From an uncultured bacterium (GTDB taxonomy: Bacteria > Bacillota > Clostridia > Lachnospirales > Lachnospiraceae): a DNA stretch of 43,212 nt. The translations under genes and the position numbers were made by a program. The stretch covers positions 1-43,212 of the forward strand of contig CANRWP010000027.1 of NCBI GenBank assembly GCA_947643595.1. Direction: 5' to 3'. How positions within the stretch are numbered: position 1 is the first letter of the stretch; every line of letters starts with the position of its first letter. The notes under the pieces are model-generated. The model was not told the origin of the DNA. It saw only the letters and a program-made list of their open reading frames with translations, and ran no database searches. Shown here piece after piece: positions 16,876 through 24,957 of this stretch.

Positions 16876-17286
16876 ATGACATACAGGATCAGAGCACATC
16901 ACGGCATGTGCTTTTCCTATTTTCAGGGAAAGGGCTACAGCGGTGAATTTACCGAAAACATGTGGGCAATGAAAGAAAAACTGGGCAGGAATCCCGAAGT
17001 GATCCTGCTCTGTGAGACCGACGACGTATGCTCCCACTGTCCGGGCAACCACTCCGGGAAATGCGTACCGAACACCTCCCGGCCAGACGGCGAAAACAGT
17101 TCGCCTGAGACAGACACCGGCAAGGCAGAGACTTATGATCGGCAGGTGCTCGCACTCTGCGGCCTCGCGGAAGGCACGAAGATCCGATGGAACGATTTTG
17201 TAAGCGCTGTACAGACCCATATCCTCGCGCCGGGAAAGCGGCGCGAAATCTGCGGGGACTGCCAGTGGGACAGTCTGTGTTATTGA
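16876..17286 (+). CDS. DUF1284 cysteine-rich protein
   Basis: The start at ATG 16876 (MTYRIRAHHGMC) gives 136 aa. A longer frame back to 16591 runs through bioY and is a shadow. The conserved N-terminus RAHHGMCFSYFQGKGYS and Cys groups CSHCPGNHSGKC and CGDCQWDSLC identify DUF1284. The paired CxxC motifs suggest an iron-sulfur or zinc site, though the family function is unknown. It follows bioY by 17 nt in the same probable transcript, so it may fall under the biotin operator; a biotin-related role is only inferred from position. Confidence 0.85.
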   Translation: MTYRIRAHHGMCFSYFQGKGYSGEFTENMWAMKEKLGRNPEVILLCETDDVCSHCPGNHSGKCVPNTSRPDGENSSPETDTGKAETYDRQVLALCGLAEGTKIRWNDFVSAVQTHILAPGKRREICGDCQWDSLCY

Positions 17287-17290
17287 TCTT

Positions 17291-17373
17291 GAACTTGCTT
17301 TTTCGTGTCAAATTATGATTTTTGAATTTGCTTTTTCGTGCCAAATTGCGTTTTCTAAACTTGCTTTTTCGTG
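17291..17373. repeat. 33-bp tandem repeat (2.5 copies) upstream of the DUF4143 ATPase
   Basis: The core TTGCTTTTTCGTG occurs three times, ending at 17307, 17340 and 17373, an exact period of 33 bp. The flanks GAA(C/T) before it and CAAATT after it are also shared by the first two copies. The array starts 4 nt after the DUF1284 stop codon. The third copy supplies the -35 of the ATPase promoter, so the repeats look like binding sites for a regulator. They do not encode a credible protein. Confidence 0.75.
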
Positions 17374-17389
17374 ATTTCTTCTGTATAAT
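17361..17389 (+). promoter_or_regulatory. Promoter of the AAA/DUF4143 ATPase gene
   Basis: TTGCTT (17361-17366), 17 nt, then TATAAT (17384-17389). The -35 lies inside the last 33-bp repeat. The start codon follows about 48 nt after the -10. Confidence 0.6.
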
Positions 17390-17437
17390 AGATGTATGTT
17401 CAGGGCAGAATATGTCTGTGAGGAGGTTCCCGCACAT

Positions 17438-18778
17438 ATGCTGAAAAGGAAAATTTATGATAAACTGCTTGAATGGAAATATAAGAGCAATGGTCAGACT
17501 GCGCTTCTGATCGACGGGGCACACCGTGTCGGTAAAAGTTATATAGCCGGGCTTTTTGCAAGACAGGAATATAAAAGCCACATTATCATTGATTTCGGTA
17601 ATGCGCCGCAGGATATTCTGGATCTGTTTTCCTATGAGAGCTCCGATCTCGATCTGTTTTTCGCCAAGCTTTCCGCTTTTTATTCTACCGTACTGTACGA
17701 GCGGGAATCTCTGATCGTTTTTGACGAAGTTCAGCAATTCCCAAGGGCACGACAGCTTATCAAATACCTCGTCGCAGACGGCCGCTACTATTTTCTCGAA
17801 ACGGGATCACTCATTCGCCTGAAAAAAAATATCGAGAATATCATTTTTCCATCCGAGGAGGAACATATCGAACTGTTTCCGATGGATTTCGAGGAATTTC
17901 TCTGGGCGATGGGGGATGAGGCGACTGTGCCCCTGTTGCGTAAATGTTTTGAATCCAAAACACCGCTTGGACAGGCGCTCCACCGCAAGATCATGAACGA
18001 TTTCAGACAGTATGTCCTCGTGGGAGGAATGCCGCAGTCCGTTCTCGCCTATCAGAACGGAAAAGACTTCGGGGCATCCCATGAGGCAAAACGCCGCATC
18101 CTCTGTCTTTACCGCGATGATATCTCCAAATTTGCCGCAGGTTATGAGGAGAAAGTTTACGCCGTATTCGACGGCATACCCGGACAGCTCTCAAAGAAAG
18201 AAAAAAAATATGCCCTGGCATCCATCCATAAAAACGCTCGTTTTCGCACCTATGAAGATTCCTTCATCTGGTTAAGCGAAGCGATGATCGTCAACACCTG
18301 TTACAACGCGACCGATCCGGGCGTCGGACTGGCTCTCAGTGCGGACCACTTCACACCCAAATGTTACATGGCAGATACCGGCCTGCTTGTCACGCATACT
18401 TTTATGGACACTGCTTTCACCGACAATGAACTGTACAAGGCGGTTCTCTTTGACAGGCTTGATATCAATGAAGGTATGATCATGGAAAATATTGTGGCAC
18501 AGATGCTGCGCCGCAACGGGCACAAACTCTACTTTTATTCCCGCAGCGACAGCATAAATCGCAAAAATCATATGGAAATAGATTTCCTGATCACAGAAAA
18601 AAAGAAAATCTCGCCCATAGAAGTGAAATCTTCCAATTACCGCTCCCACACCTCCCTCGATAAGTTCAGGAAAAAATTTTCCTCCAAAATCGGGACGCCG
18701 TATATCCTCTACCCCAAGGATGTTATGAAGAAGGATGACATCTGGCATCTTCCGCTGTATATGGGGATGTTTTTGTAA
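17438..18778 (+). CDS. AAA ATPase with DUF4143 C-terminal domain
   Basis: ATG 17438 (MLKRKIYDKLLEWK) has AGGAGG 11 nt upstream and is preferred over an ATG at 17396 that sits at the likely transcription start. The 446-aa protein has Walker A GAHRVGKSY, Walker B SLIVFDEVQQF and an ARG-containing sensor region (YFLETGSLIRLKK). The C-terminal DUF4143 region contains EIDFLITEKKKISPIEVKSS, a PD-(D/E)xK-like core (IDF...EVK). Such ATPases are abundant and patchily distributed in gut anaerobes; their role is unknown. Its context of 33-bp repeats upstream and gene debris downstream suggests a mobile or accessory gene. Confidence 0.9.
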   Translation: MLKRKIYDKLLEWKYKSNGQTALLIDGAHRVGKSYIAGLFARQEYKSHIIIDFGNAPQDILDLFSYESSDLDLFFAKLSAFYSTVLYERESLIVFDEVQQFPRARQLIKYLVADGRYYFLETGSLIRLKKNIENIIFPSEEEHIELFPMDFEEFLWAMGDEATVPLLRKCFESKTPLGQALHRKIMNDFRQYVLVGGMPQSVLAYQNGKDFGASHEAKRRILCLYRDDISKFAAGYEEKVYAVFDGIPGQLSKKEKKYALASIHKNARFRTYEDSFIWLSEAMIVNTCYNATDPGVGLALSADHFTPKCYMADTGLLVTHTFMDTAFTDNELYKAVLFDRLDINEGMIMENIVAQMLRRNGHKLYFYSRSDSINRKNHMEIDFLITEKKKISPIEVKSSNYRSHTSLDKFRKKFSSKIGTPYILYPKDVMKKDDIWHLPLYMGMFL

Positions 18779-18779
18779 T

Positions 18780-18968
18780 TTATTTACTCTTCGGAGTCAT
18801 TGCAGCTCCCCCGTTATTTTCCGCCCCGAACACATACTTCCTCGCCGGGATCGTAAACAGCATCGCCTTACAGACATTATCCGCGATCATGCAGTACCAG
18901 ACCGCCCGAAGGTCTAACTTCCAGATCGACACGCAGAGAAACGTAAACAGAATATCTCCAAAGAGCCT
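18780..18968 (-). pseudogene. C-terminal remnant of a MATE-type efflux protein
   Basis: A minus-strand frame without a start, bounded upstream by TGA at 18969-18971 and ending in TAA at 18780-18782, encodes 62 residues. Its middle, DLRAVWYCMIADNVCKAMLF, resembles the last membrane helices of MATE transporters (RGVWYAM-like, then a helix and a basic tail with PARKYVF). The rest of the gene is absent. The assignment rests on likeness to the family C-terminus only. Confidence 0.55.
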
Positions 18969-19044
18969 TCATTGACCTCAATGACAAATGTGGCCGCCCA
19001 AAACCATTCCTGATTCCATCACAATCGACAAAGATGGGACTCCC

Positions 19045-19277
19045 TTATGCCAGCAAAAACTGCGCATCCGAAGCGAGAAGCTCATGGGTACGGATATAAC
19101 GCACCGTCCCCGCCTCACTCTCCTCCGCTACGGCTTCCTTATCCCGGAAGATAAACTGCATCAATCTCCCGTTCTTCTCCATCTCATACCGTAACCCTTC
19201 CGGATCGTAGCGGTTGATCTGGTTATTACCGTCGAACATCTCCGCTTTCGTCTGGCGGTTGAAAACGTCGAATGTTG
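19045..19277 (-). pseudogene. RHS/YD-repeat protein fragment
   Basis: On the minus strand the frame reads TTFDVFNRQTKAEMFDGNN, then NQINRYDPEGLRYEMEKNG, LMQFIFRD and YIRTHELLASD, which is the end of a YD-repeat (RHS) core. There is no upstream coding sequence: the open frame starts only at 19290, inside the end of the carboxypeptidase gene. It stops at TAA 19045 shortly after ELLASD, where a toxin domain would normally begin. It is a leftover of an RHS/polymorphic toxin-type gene. 18972-19044 holds nothing recognisable. Confidence 0.7.
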
Positions 19278-20288
19278 TCAGGTAATCGCCTCATAAAACT
19301 CCTCCAGCGTCCACCCCTTTTCCGTCAGGTACGCCGCCGCTTCCCTGCCCACATACCGGAAGTGCCAGGGTTCGTACCGAATGCCTGTAACCTCTTCCTT
19401 ATTCTCCGGGTAGCGCAGGATAAAGCCGTACTCGTGACAGTGCTCCGCAAGCCATCTGTTGCCCGGCTCTCCCTTCTGGCTCTCGTCCATGATCGTGTTG
19501 GTGGAGCAGAGGATGTCCAGCGCCAGCCCCGTCTCATGCTCGGACTGTCCGGCCGGCATCGTATACTCAAGAGTCTTTCGGAGCGCCGTCTCATAGGAAT
19601 ATCCCTTCGACATATACTTCTCCACGTCCTCATCCACCAGCCCCTGCTGATAGGATCTGTCGCGGTGGGCCGAGGCGATCCAATAATCATACCCCGCATC
19701 GCCGCCCGCCTTTAACATCGCGCAGAGATCCTCGTAGAGCACATCCGCCGCCTGCAGCCTTCCCTTACAGATACTGCGCAGTATCGGCTGATGGGAGGCG
19801 GAAAGCTCATGCTCCTTATTTACCAGAGTGAGGAGCTCTTCGTTCCCGGCGTACAAATTCTGACACTCCTGTCGCATTTCCGGTGTGATCTCCAAAGGAT
19901 CGTCCGTCCCCGCCTCCTTCCCCTCCGCTGTTGAGGCCTCCGTCGAAACCGCCCCATCTATCCCCTGTATCTGTCCCTGTATATCCCCGGCATCCGCCTT
20001 TTCCCCGCCGTCGAAGAGGAAGCTGACGATCACCCAGGCAGTCGCGACGATCCCTGCGAGGCAGAAATAAAGCGCCAGCCATCTGACGACCCTGCACCGC
20101 ATTCTTTTCTTTTTCCGCCTTGCGGTATTTGCCGCCTGCCTGTGCACCGACGCCTGCGTTCTCCTGCTGCTTCCCGCGCTTCTCCCTGCTCTGCTGTCAT
20201 ACATCGGCTGCTTCCAGACAGGTTGATTTCCGTCTTGCTTCATCTGTCTGGCCAAATTGCCTTCGTACATCCTGAGTGCGCTTCCCAT
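19278..20288 (-). CDS. VanY-like D-alanyl-D-alanine carboxypeptidase (M15B)
   Basis: The start is ATG 20288 (MGSALRMYEGN), which has AGGAGG 9 nt upstream; an in-frame GTG at 20327 has no site. The 336-aa protein has a basic cytoplasmic stretch, one membrane segment (WLALYFCLAGIVATAWVIVSFLF), a linker and an extracellular M15B domain with zinc/catalytic motifs SEHETGLALDI and YEPWHFRYVG. It would trim the terminal D-Ala from peptidoglycan stem peptides. It follows the unknown membrane protein gene of the two-component operon by 93 nt. The same tandem box found upstream of the response regulator lies at 20376-20398, so it is probably under that regulator. The RHS remnant abuts its 3' end. Confidence 0.9.
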   Translation of the reverse strand: MGSALRMYEGNLARQMKQDGNQPVWKQPMYDSRAGRSAGSSRRTQASVHRQAANTARRKKKRMRCRVVRWLALYFCLAGIVATAWVIVSFLFDGGEKADAGDIQGQIQGIDGAVSTEASTAEGKEAGTDDPLEITPEMRQECQNLYAGNEELLTLVNKEHELSASHQPILRSICKGRLQAADVLYEDLCAMLKAGGDAGYDYWIASAHRDRSYQQGLVDEDVEKYMSKGYSYETALRKTLEYTMPAGQSEHETGLALDILCSTNTIMDESQKGEPGNRWLAEHCHEYGFILRYPENKEEVTGIRYEPWHFRYVGREAAAYLTEKGWTLEEFYEAIT

Positions 20289-20375
20289 ATCCTTGTCCTC
20301 CTCTTCCGTAAAATCCCGTTCCCACACATTTTATAGGACAAGAATACACACCCCATGTATCCGATTTTCCGCAAA

Positions 20376-20398
20376 CCTGCATCAAAACTGCATCATTT
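20376..20398 (-). promoter_or_regulatory. VanR-like tandem box upstream of the carboxypeptidase gene
   Basis: TGCATCA (20378-20384), 4 nt, TGCATCA (20389-20395): a perfect direct repeat with 11-bp phasing, as bound by OmpR/VanR-type regulators. It matches 18 of 23 positions of the sequence at 23722-23744 upstream of the regulator gene and overlaps the stop codon of the gene ending at 20382. Confidence 0.65.
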
Positions 20399-21539
20399 CA
20401 AAAAATTCCCTGCACCCCGCTCTCTGTACCCACAACTCATTGTCCTCGTCATTCCACTGTCCGGCACATCCCACCGCCAGAAGCATCCCGTCTCCTCCGC
20501 TCCAGTCCGCATATTCGATCACGCTGCTCGTGTCCGCATATTTATTCTCCCCGTCGCCCCCATAGGAGGTATTCGCATCATCTGCCTCTCCCTCCTCATT
20601 CGGCAGAATCATATAGCCTATGATCTCCCCCCGCGTTTCCGCGCCGTAGACGACATCATCCTTCTGGTGCACTCCCCAGTATGCGGACCAGTCCACCAGA
20701 AACATGTCGGTAAGATTCATCTGTAACTCCGTGATGCGGTCCGGTATCTCCTCCACGTATCTCTCTTTCCCCTTTGAGAAAAAAGTCATACCGAATATAT
20801 TCGGAAATTCCCAGCCGTACATCTCGTACTGCATCCAGATCTTCTCCACCGCTCCCTCGATCCCTATCGCGTATATCTTATAAAAATCCGCATCCAGGCA
20901 TACGATCAGCTTCTCGGACGCAAACGCAAAGGGCGGCCAGGTCGCCATGGAGACATCCGACTCCTCCAGCTTTGTCCGGTACTCCTCCGTCTGTATCGCC
21001 TTCTGATCCTCGGTCAGCTCAAAAGTGAGCGTCCAGAACTGCACCGGCGCCATCTCCGACCCCGATGCGCTGTCCTGCGTTCCGCCCGGCTGCGCATACA
21101 GCGTATTCTTTTCCCTCGAGACAAGATTCTCCTCCGACAGCCCGCTCCACCATTCCTCCCAGAACAGCATCACAACACTGTTTTTCAATTCCTCCATCTC
21201 CCCGTTTGTGATCTCCGCCAGCTCCTCATCGCTCAACTTTTCGTCCGTCTCTTCGGCGGAGAGAACCGAGAGCCTTTCTCCCGCCGCCTTCGCCCTCGCT
21301 ATCGCCTCGATCTTCTCCGGGAAACTTGTGTACGCCACCGCATAGGTGCTCAGATCCAGGTCCATGTAGGTGATCTGCATCAGTGTCCCCGCGTCGTACA
21401 GATTGTTGATCATTTTCGGCGCAAGAAAAGCTCCCACTGTCAGGATCACGACCAGCAGAATACAGAGAGCTTTGCCCATCATATTATCCAGAGATATCCA
21501 CTTTTTTTCTTTTCTGCTTCTCTTCTTTCTGTCAGTCAT
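20382..21539 (-). CDS. Membrane-anchored protein of unknown function in the VanRS-like operon
   Basis: A 385-aa protein with a very basic N-terminus (MTDRKKRSRKEKKW), one membrane segment (~23-43) and a large extracytoplasmic domain with no motif I recognise. The domain is acidic and rich in aromatic residues (LFWEEWWSGLSEEN, VDWSAYWGVHQKDD, EYADWSGGDGMLLAVG). It overlaps the kinase gene by 8 bp (ATGACTGA), so its translation is coupled and it is a core member of the operon. A sensor accessory or ligand-binding role beside the kinase is plausible but unsupported by family evidence. Confidence 0.8.
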   Translation of the reverse strand: MTDRKKRSRKEKKWISLDNMMGKALCILLVVILTVGAFLAPKMINNLYDAGTLMQITYMDLDLSTYAVAYTSFPEKIEAIARAKAAGERLSVLSAEETDEKLSDEELAEITNGEMEELKNSVVMLFWEEWWSGLSEENLVSREKNTLYAQPGGTQDSASGSEMAPVQFWTLTFELTEDQKAIQTEEYRTKLEESDVSMATWPPFAFASEKLIVCLDADFYKIYAIGIEGAVEKIWMQYEMYGWEFPNIFGMTFFSKGKERYVEEIPDRITELQMNLTDMFLVDWSAYWGVHQKDDVVYGAETRGEIIGYMILPNEEGEADDANTSYGGDGENKYADTSSVIEYADWSGGDGMLLAVGCAGQWNDEDNELWVQRAGCREFFEMMQF

Positions 21540-22971
21540 CCTCTTCCTCCTCTTCCGGGAAGAAAATATACACTTTTGTCCCCTCTCCTTCGGCGCTGTC
21601 TATCTTCCACCGCGCGCAGTGCAGCTTGATGATTCTGTTGCACAGCGTCATCCCGATGCCGGCGCCGCCTTCCTTTCTCGCCCTGGACTTATCCACCATA
21701 TAGAAGGCCTCCGTGATCTTTCCCACCTCGTCCGCCGGAATGCCGCACCCGTTATCCTCCACGCTGAAACTGTAACCGTTCTTCTCCTGCCTGCCGGTAA
21801 GCAGGATCTTTCCCTGCCCCCCCGTCTCCCCGTAGTTCTTTCTCCCACAGGCCTTCGCCCCGTTGTCGATCAGATTCCCGAACAGTGAGCAGAGCAGATC
21901 CAGATCTCCAAACACAATACCCGGCGCAATATTTTTCTCCCACGCCACATTCTTCTCCCACAGAAGCCTTTTGGTAAAACGCTCGATCTCATAGGCGAGT
22001 TCCCTCGTCTTCAAAGCTTTCAGCGTGATCCCCTGCTTATCCACCCGCACCAGTTCCATCATCTTTAAGGAAAGCCTCTCCAGGCGCTTTCCCTGCTGAT
22101 AGATATAGTCGGAGGAACTGCGCTTCTCATCCTCCGTCAGATCCATGCTGCGCAGCATATCGCCGTAACCGATGATGGAAGTGAGCGGTGTTTTCAGTTC
22201 GTGGGCAAAGGATCCCGTGAACTCCTCCTGTCTTCTCGCCGCGTCCTCCAGCTGCCAGATACTCCGCTCGAGCCGCCTCGCCATCCTGTTGAATTCCAGC
22301 ATCAGCCCCGCCAGTTCATCCTCCCCCTTCACCTCCACCCGGCTCTGGTAATTTCCCCGGGCGAGGTCTCTCGTCGCCTTCACCAGCTGTCTGATCGGCT
22401 TTGTGAAATGATAGGCCATAAACCAGGAGACAGGAACGGACAGCACGATCACAAGCAGCACCGTATTGCGGTACTGCTCGTAAAGTCTGTCCCTCGCGTC
22501 ATACACATATTGAATATTCCTGCCGAAAGCGAGATAGTATGTCCCGCTGCTGCTCGTGATTCTCGAGAGCGCCTCCAGGTAATGTCCCTCCTCGGTATCG
22601 GTCAGCCGCCACATCGCCTTTTCCGTCCCGATATTCTCCGCCATCAGCGCGCCGTAATACATGCCGTTCTTGTAGATCAGCTGTCTCTCCTCATTGTAGA
22701 GAGCAATGCCGTTCTCCGGATTCCCTATACTGTCCTCGATCGTTTCTGACATCTCTGTCATAACATCATTCTCGATAGGATATCCCTCCGGCAGGCCCTC
22801 CATAGACGCCAAAAGCGCGAACTGAAACATCTTCCACTCTTCCAGTCCCCGCTCTTTCTCTCTCTCCAGCATGATCTGGAAAGACGTCTGTAAAAAGACA
22901 CAGCCGAATACCGCAAACAGTATGACAAGCAGACATACGATCGCAGTAAACTGTTTCCAGAATAATTTCAT
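21532..22971 (-). CDS. Sensor histidine kinase, VanS-like position
   Basis: The 479-aa kinase has TM1 (~10-30), an extracytoplasmic domain (~31-168), TM2 (~170-188) and a HAMP linker (~189-242, TKPIRQLVKATRDLARGNY). The HisKA H-box GSFAHELKTPLTS carries His257, the N-box FGNLIDNGAKA Asn366/Asn370, G1 VEDNGCGIP and G2 GAGIGMTLCNRI. The start ATG overlaps the response-regulator stop by 4 bp (ATGA). With the downstream carboxypeptidase this resembles a VanRS/VanY-type cell-wall response, but no VanH/A/X ligase genes are present, so vancomycin resistance is not implied. Confidence 0.94.
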   Translation of the reverse strand: MKLFWKQFTAIVCLLVILFAVFGCVFLQTSFQIMLEREKERGLEEWKMFQFALLASMEGLPEGYPIENDVMTEMSETIEDSIGNPENGIALYNEERQLIYKNGMYYGALMAENIGTEKAMWRLTDTEEGHYLEALSRITSSSGTYYLAFGRNIQYVYDARDRLYEQYRNTVLLVIVLSVPVSWFMAYHFTKPIRQLVKATRDLARGNYQSRVEVKGEDELAGLMLEFNRMARRLERSIWQLEDAARRQEEFTGSFAHELKTPLTSIIGYGDMLRSMDLTEDEKRSSSDYIYQQGKRLERLSLKMMELVRVDKQGITLKALKTRELAYEIERFTKRLLWEKNVAWEKNIAPGIVFGDLDLLCSLFGNLIDNGAKACGRKNYGETGGQGKILLTGRQEKNGYSFSVEDNGCGIPADEVGKITEAFYMVDKSRARKEGGAGIGMTLCNRIIKLHCARWKIDSAEGEGTKVYIFFPEEEEEDD

Positions 22972-23630
22972 GACACACTGCTCCTGAACCGATAGCCCAC
23001 CTTGTACACCGATTCGATCCGCTGCTCTAACCCGGCCTTTCTGCGCAGCCGCTGCACATGCAGATCCACCGTTCTGGAATCTCCCATGTAGGGGCTGTCC
23101 CAGACCTGCTCATAGATCATCTCCCGGTACAGCGCTCTGTCCGGGTTTCTCATAAACAGAAGCAGAAGATCAAACTCCTTGATCGTCAGGTTGATATCCC
23201 TGCCGTCTTTTTTCACGGTTCTCGCCGTCACGTTGATCTCCAGATCTCCGATGTTTATATCCTGCTCCATTTTGTGAAACCGTCTGAGCACATTCTCCAC
23301 CCGCGCAAGCAGCTCGATGATCTCAAAGGGCTTTGTGATGTAATCGTCGGCTCCCATTTTGAGTCCCTTTACCTTGTCCAGGGTCTCGCCCTTCGCCGAC
23401 AGAAAAATCACCGGCATATTCAGGCTCTTCGCATACTCCAGCAGTTCGTAGCCGTTAATGCCGGGCAGCATAATATCAAACAGACACAGATCATAACTGT
23501 TCTTTTCCAGCATATCCGCCCCCGTTGTCCCGTCGTTTGCAACCTCACAACTGTAACCCGCGTGCTGCAGGTTGATCCGGATCAAATTTGCAATCGCTTC
23601 CTCATCTTCCACAATCAGTATCTTATTCAA
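22968..23630 (-). CDS. OmpR-family response regulator, VanR-like position
   Basis: The conserved N-terminus LNKILIVEDEEAIANLIRIN begins at a TTG codon (23630) with AGGGA 7 nt upstream, so TTG is chosen as the start; the frame upstream to 23693 is not conserved-looking. At 220 aa it has a receiver domain with E8-D9-E10, phosphoacceptor Asp52 in LFDIMLPGI, and Lys in YITKPFEI. A winged-helix C-terminus follows (SRTVDLHVQRLRRK, IESVYKVGYRF). It leads an operon with the kinase and a membrane protein. The box at 23722-23744 suggests autoregulation. Confidence 0.93.
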   Translation of the reverse strand: MNKILIVEDEEAIANLIRINLQHAGYSCEVANDGTTGADMLEKNSYDLCLFDIMLPGINGYELLEYAKSLNMPVIFLSAKGETLDKVKGLKMGADDYITKPFEIIELLARVENVLRRFHKMEQDINIGDLEINVTARTVKKDGRDINLTIKEFDLLLLFMRNPDRALYREMIYEQVWDSPYMGDSRTVDLHVQRLRRKAGLEQRIESVYKVGYRFRSSVS

Positions 23631-23721
23631 ACTTTTATCCCTGCCGTCCCGATGCCATACTCCGGCCCGTCCCACGGCCCAAAAATACGACATTCTAATC
23701 TTCCCGCTATTTTACATCGCA

Positions 23722-23744
23722 CTTGCATCAAAGTTGTGTCATTT
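23722..23744 (-). promoter_or_regulatory. VanR-like tandem box upstream of the response regulator
   Basis: TGCATCA (23724-23730), 4 nt, TGTGTCA (23735-23741), 11-bp phasing, about 90 nt upstream of the TTG start. On the minus strand TAAAAT, a -10-like hexamer, follows at the downstream side (23709-23714). It is shared with 20376-20398. Confidence 0.6.
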
Positions 23745-23769
23745 TTTTAACAAATTGTTGCAGATATTC

Positions 23770-24942
23770 TTATTTTTGATCATCATTTTCATGGTAAGCC
23801 AGCCGTATATCCTCCCTTGTCAGATGTCGGAACCTCTTCAGTCCAGCGCCCAGGATCCGCACGCTGTTCACGACCGTGTCAAAGACTCCCGCCTGGTACA
23901 TATTGATAAAGATAATACCGATCGGCACCGCCACGATCATTCCGAAAATTCCCGATACCTTATAGCCTATATAGAGCAAAAATACGGTGGGCAGCGTATG
24001 CATCCCCATGGAATCCCCCATGATCTTCGGCTGAATCATCTGCCGCACGATCTGGGATACGCCCCAGATAACCGCTAATCCCACTGCCAGCTTGTAATTT
24101 CTGCTGAATATTTCGAACACGATCCAGGGCCAGAGAATCGTCCCTGTCCCGAAAACAGGCAGAAAATCCAGTATGGCGATAAAGATTGCCAGCACCGGAG
24201 CATAATCGATCTTCAGGATAAACAGTCCCGCCGTCAGGATCAGATATACCCAAAATTCTATTTTTAACTGCGCTTTCAGGTAACCGCCCACCGCGCTGGA
24301 CAGGCTCACCTGGATCATATCCCAATACTTTTTTATCGTCTCCGGCATGTAATCCTGCATAAAATTTCGCATATTGGCGCGCTCCGCCGTAAAGGCAAAG
24401 GCCGCCACAAGACACATGATGATCGCCACGAACAGATTCGGAAGCTGCCTCGCCACATTGCCCAGCCAGGACATGGACGGGCTCCCGAGACCTGCCACCC
24501 ATTCTCCCAGAAAGGCCTCCACATTCGCAAAAAAGTACGCCCAGCTCTCCTGCACATCCTTCGGCAGGGACACAAAAAGCCTGGACAGACTGCGGCTGGC
24601 CTCATCGATCTGAACCTGCAGATTCTCCCATATACCCGGCAGATCATGCATAAGCCCCTGGATCTGATCGATCAGAAACGCCGCAACACCGTACCCGATC
24701 AGAACGATCAGAGCGATAACCGCTATGATCACACAGGCTGTTCCCGCCTTTCTCCTTATCTTTAATTTTTCCTCCAGAAATTTCACCATGGGGCTCGCCA
24801 ACAGCGCAATGATCCACGCCACCACGAACGGCATAAAGAATGACAATAGTTTCGGCACTACCGTCACAAGCAAAATCAATCCTATCAGCGCCAGCAAAAT
24901 ATTTGTGAGCGCCTTACAATAAGCTCTGGTCTCCTGTTTCAT
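23770..24942 (-). CDS. AI-2E family transporter
   Basis: This 390-aa integral membrane protein has the PF01594 layout: N-terminal helices (TNILLALIGLILLVTVVPK, MPFVVAWIIALLASPMVKFLEEK), a soluble central region (~95-200), then several membrane helices ending with GMHTLPTVFLLYIGYKVSGIFGMIVAVPIG. AGGAG lies about 10 nt upstream. Members export autoinducer-2 or act as Na+/H+ or other permeases, so the substrate is open. The start is 15 nt after the ysxC stop, so it is probably in the same transcript. Confidence 0.9.
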   Translation of the reverse strand: MKQETRAYCKALTNILLALIGLILLVTVVPKLLSFFMPFVVAWIIALLASPMVKFLEEKLKIRRKAGTACVIIAVIALIVLIGYGVAAFLIDQIQGLMHDLPGIWENLQVQIDEASRSLSRLFVSLPKDVQESWAYFFANVEAFLGEWVAGLGSPSMSWLGNVARQLPNLFVAIIMCLVAAFAFTAERANMRNFMQDYMPETIKKYWDMIQVSLSSAVGGYLKAQLKIEFWVYLILTAGLFILKIDYAPVLAIFIAILDFLPVFGTGTILWPWIVFEIFSRNYKLAVGLAVIWGVSQIVRQMIQPKIMGDSMGMHTLPTVFLLYIGYKVSGIFGMIVAVPIGIIFINMYQAGVFDTVVNSVRILGAGLKRFRHLTREDIRLAYHENDDQK

Positions 24943-24957
24943 CTTACTTTCTCCTGC

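Noticed and set aside
17314-17386. 33-bp repeats as coding repeats on the minus strand
   Set aside because: The minus frame gives low-complexity basic repeats (RKSKFK) with no start or family; the spacing and link to the promoter favour a DNA-level role.
21532-23630. Glycopeptide resistance (van) cluster
   Set aside because: Only regulator, kinase and a VanY-like peptidase are present; no D-lactate dehydrogenase, D-Ala-D-Lac ligase or VanX.
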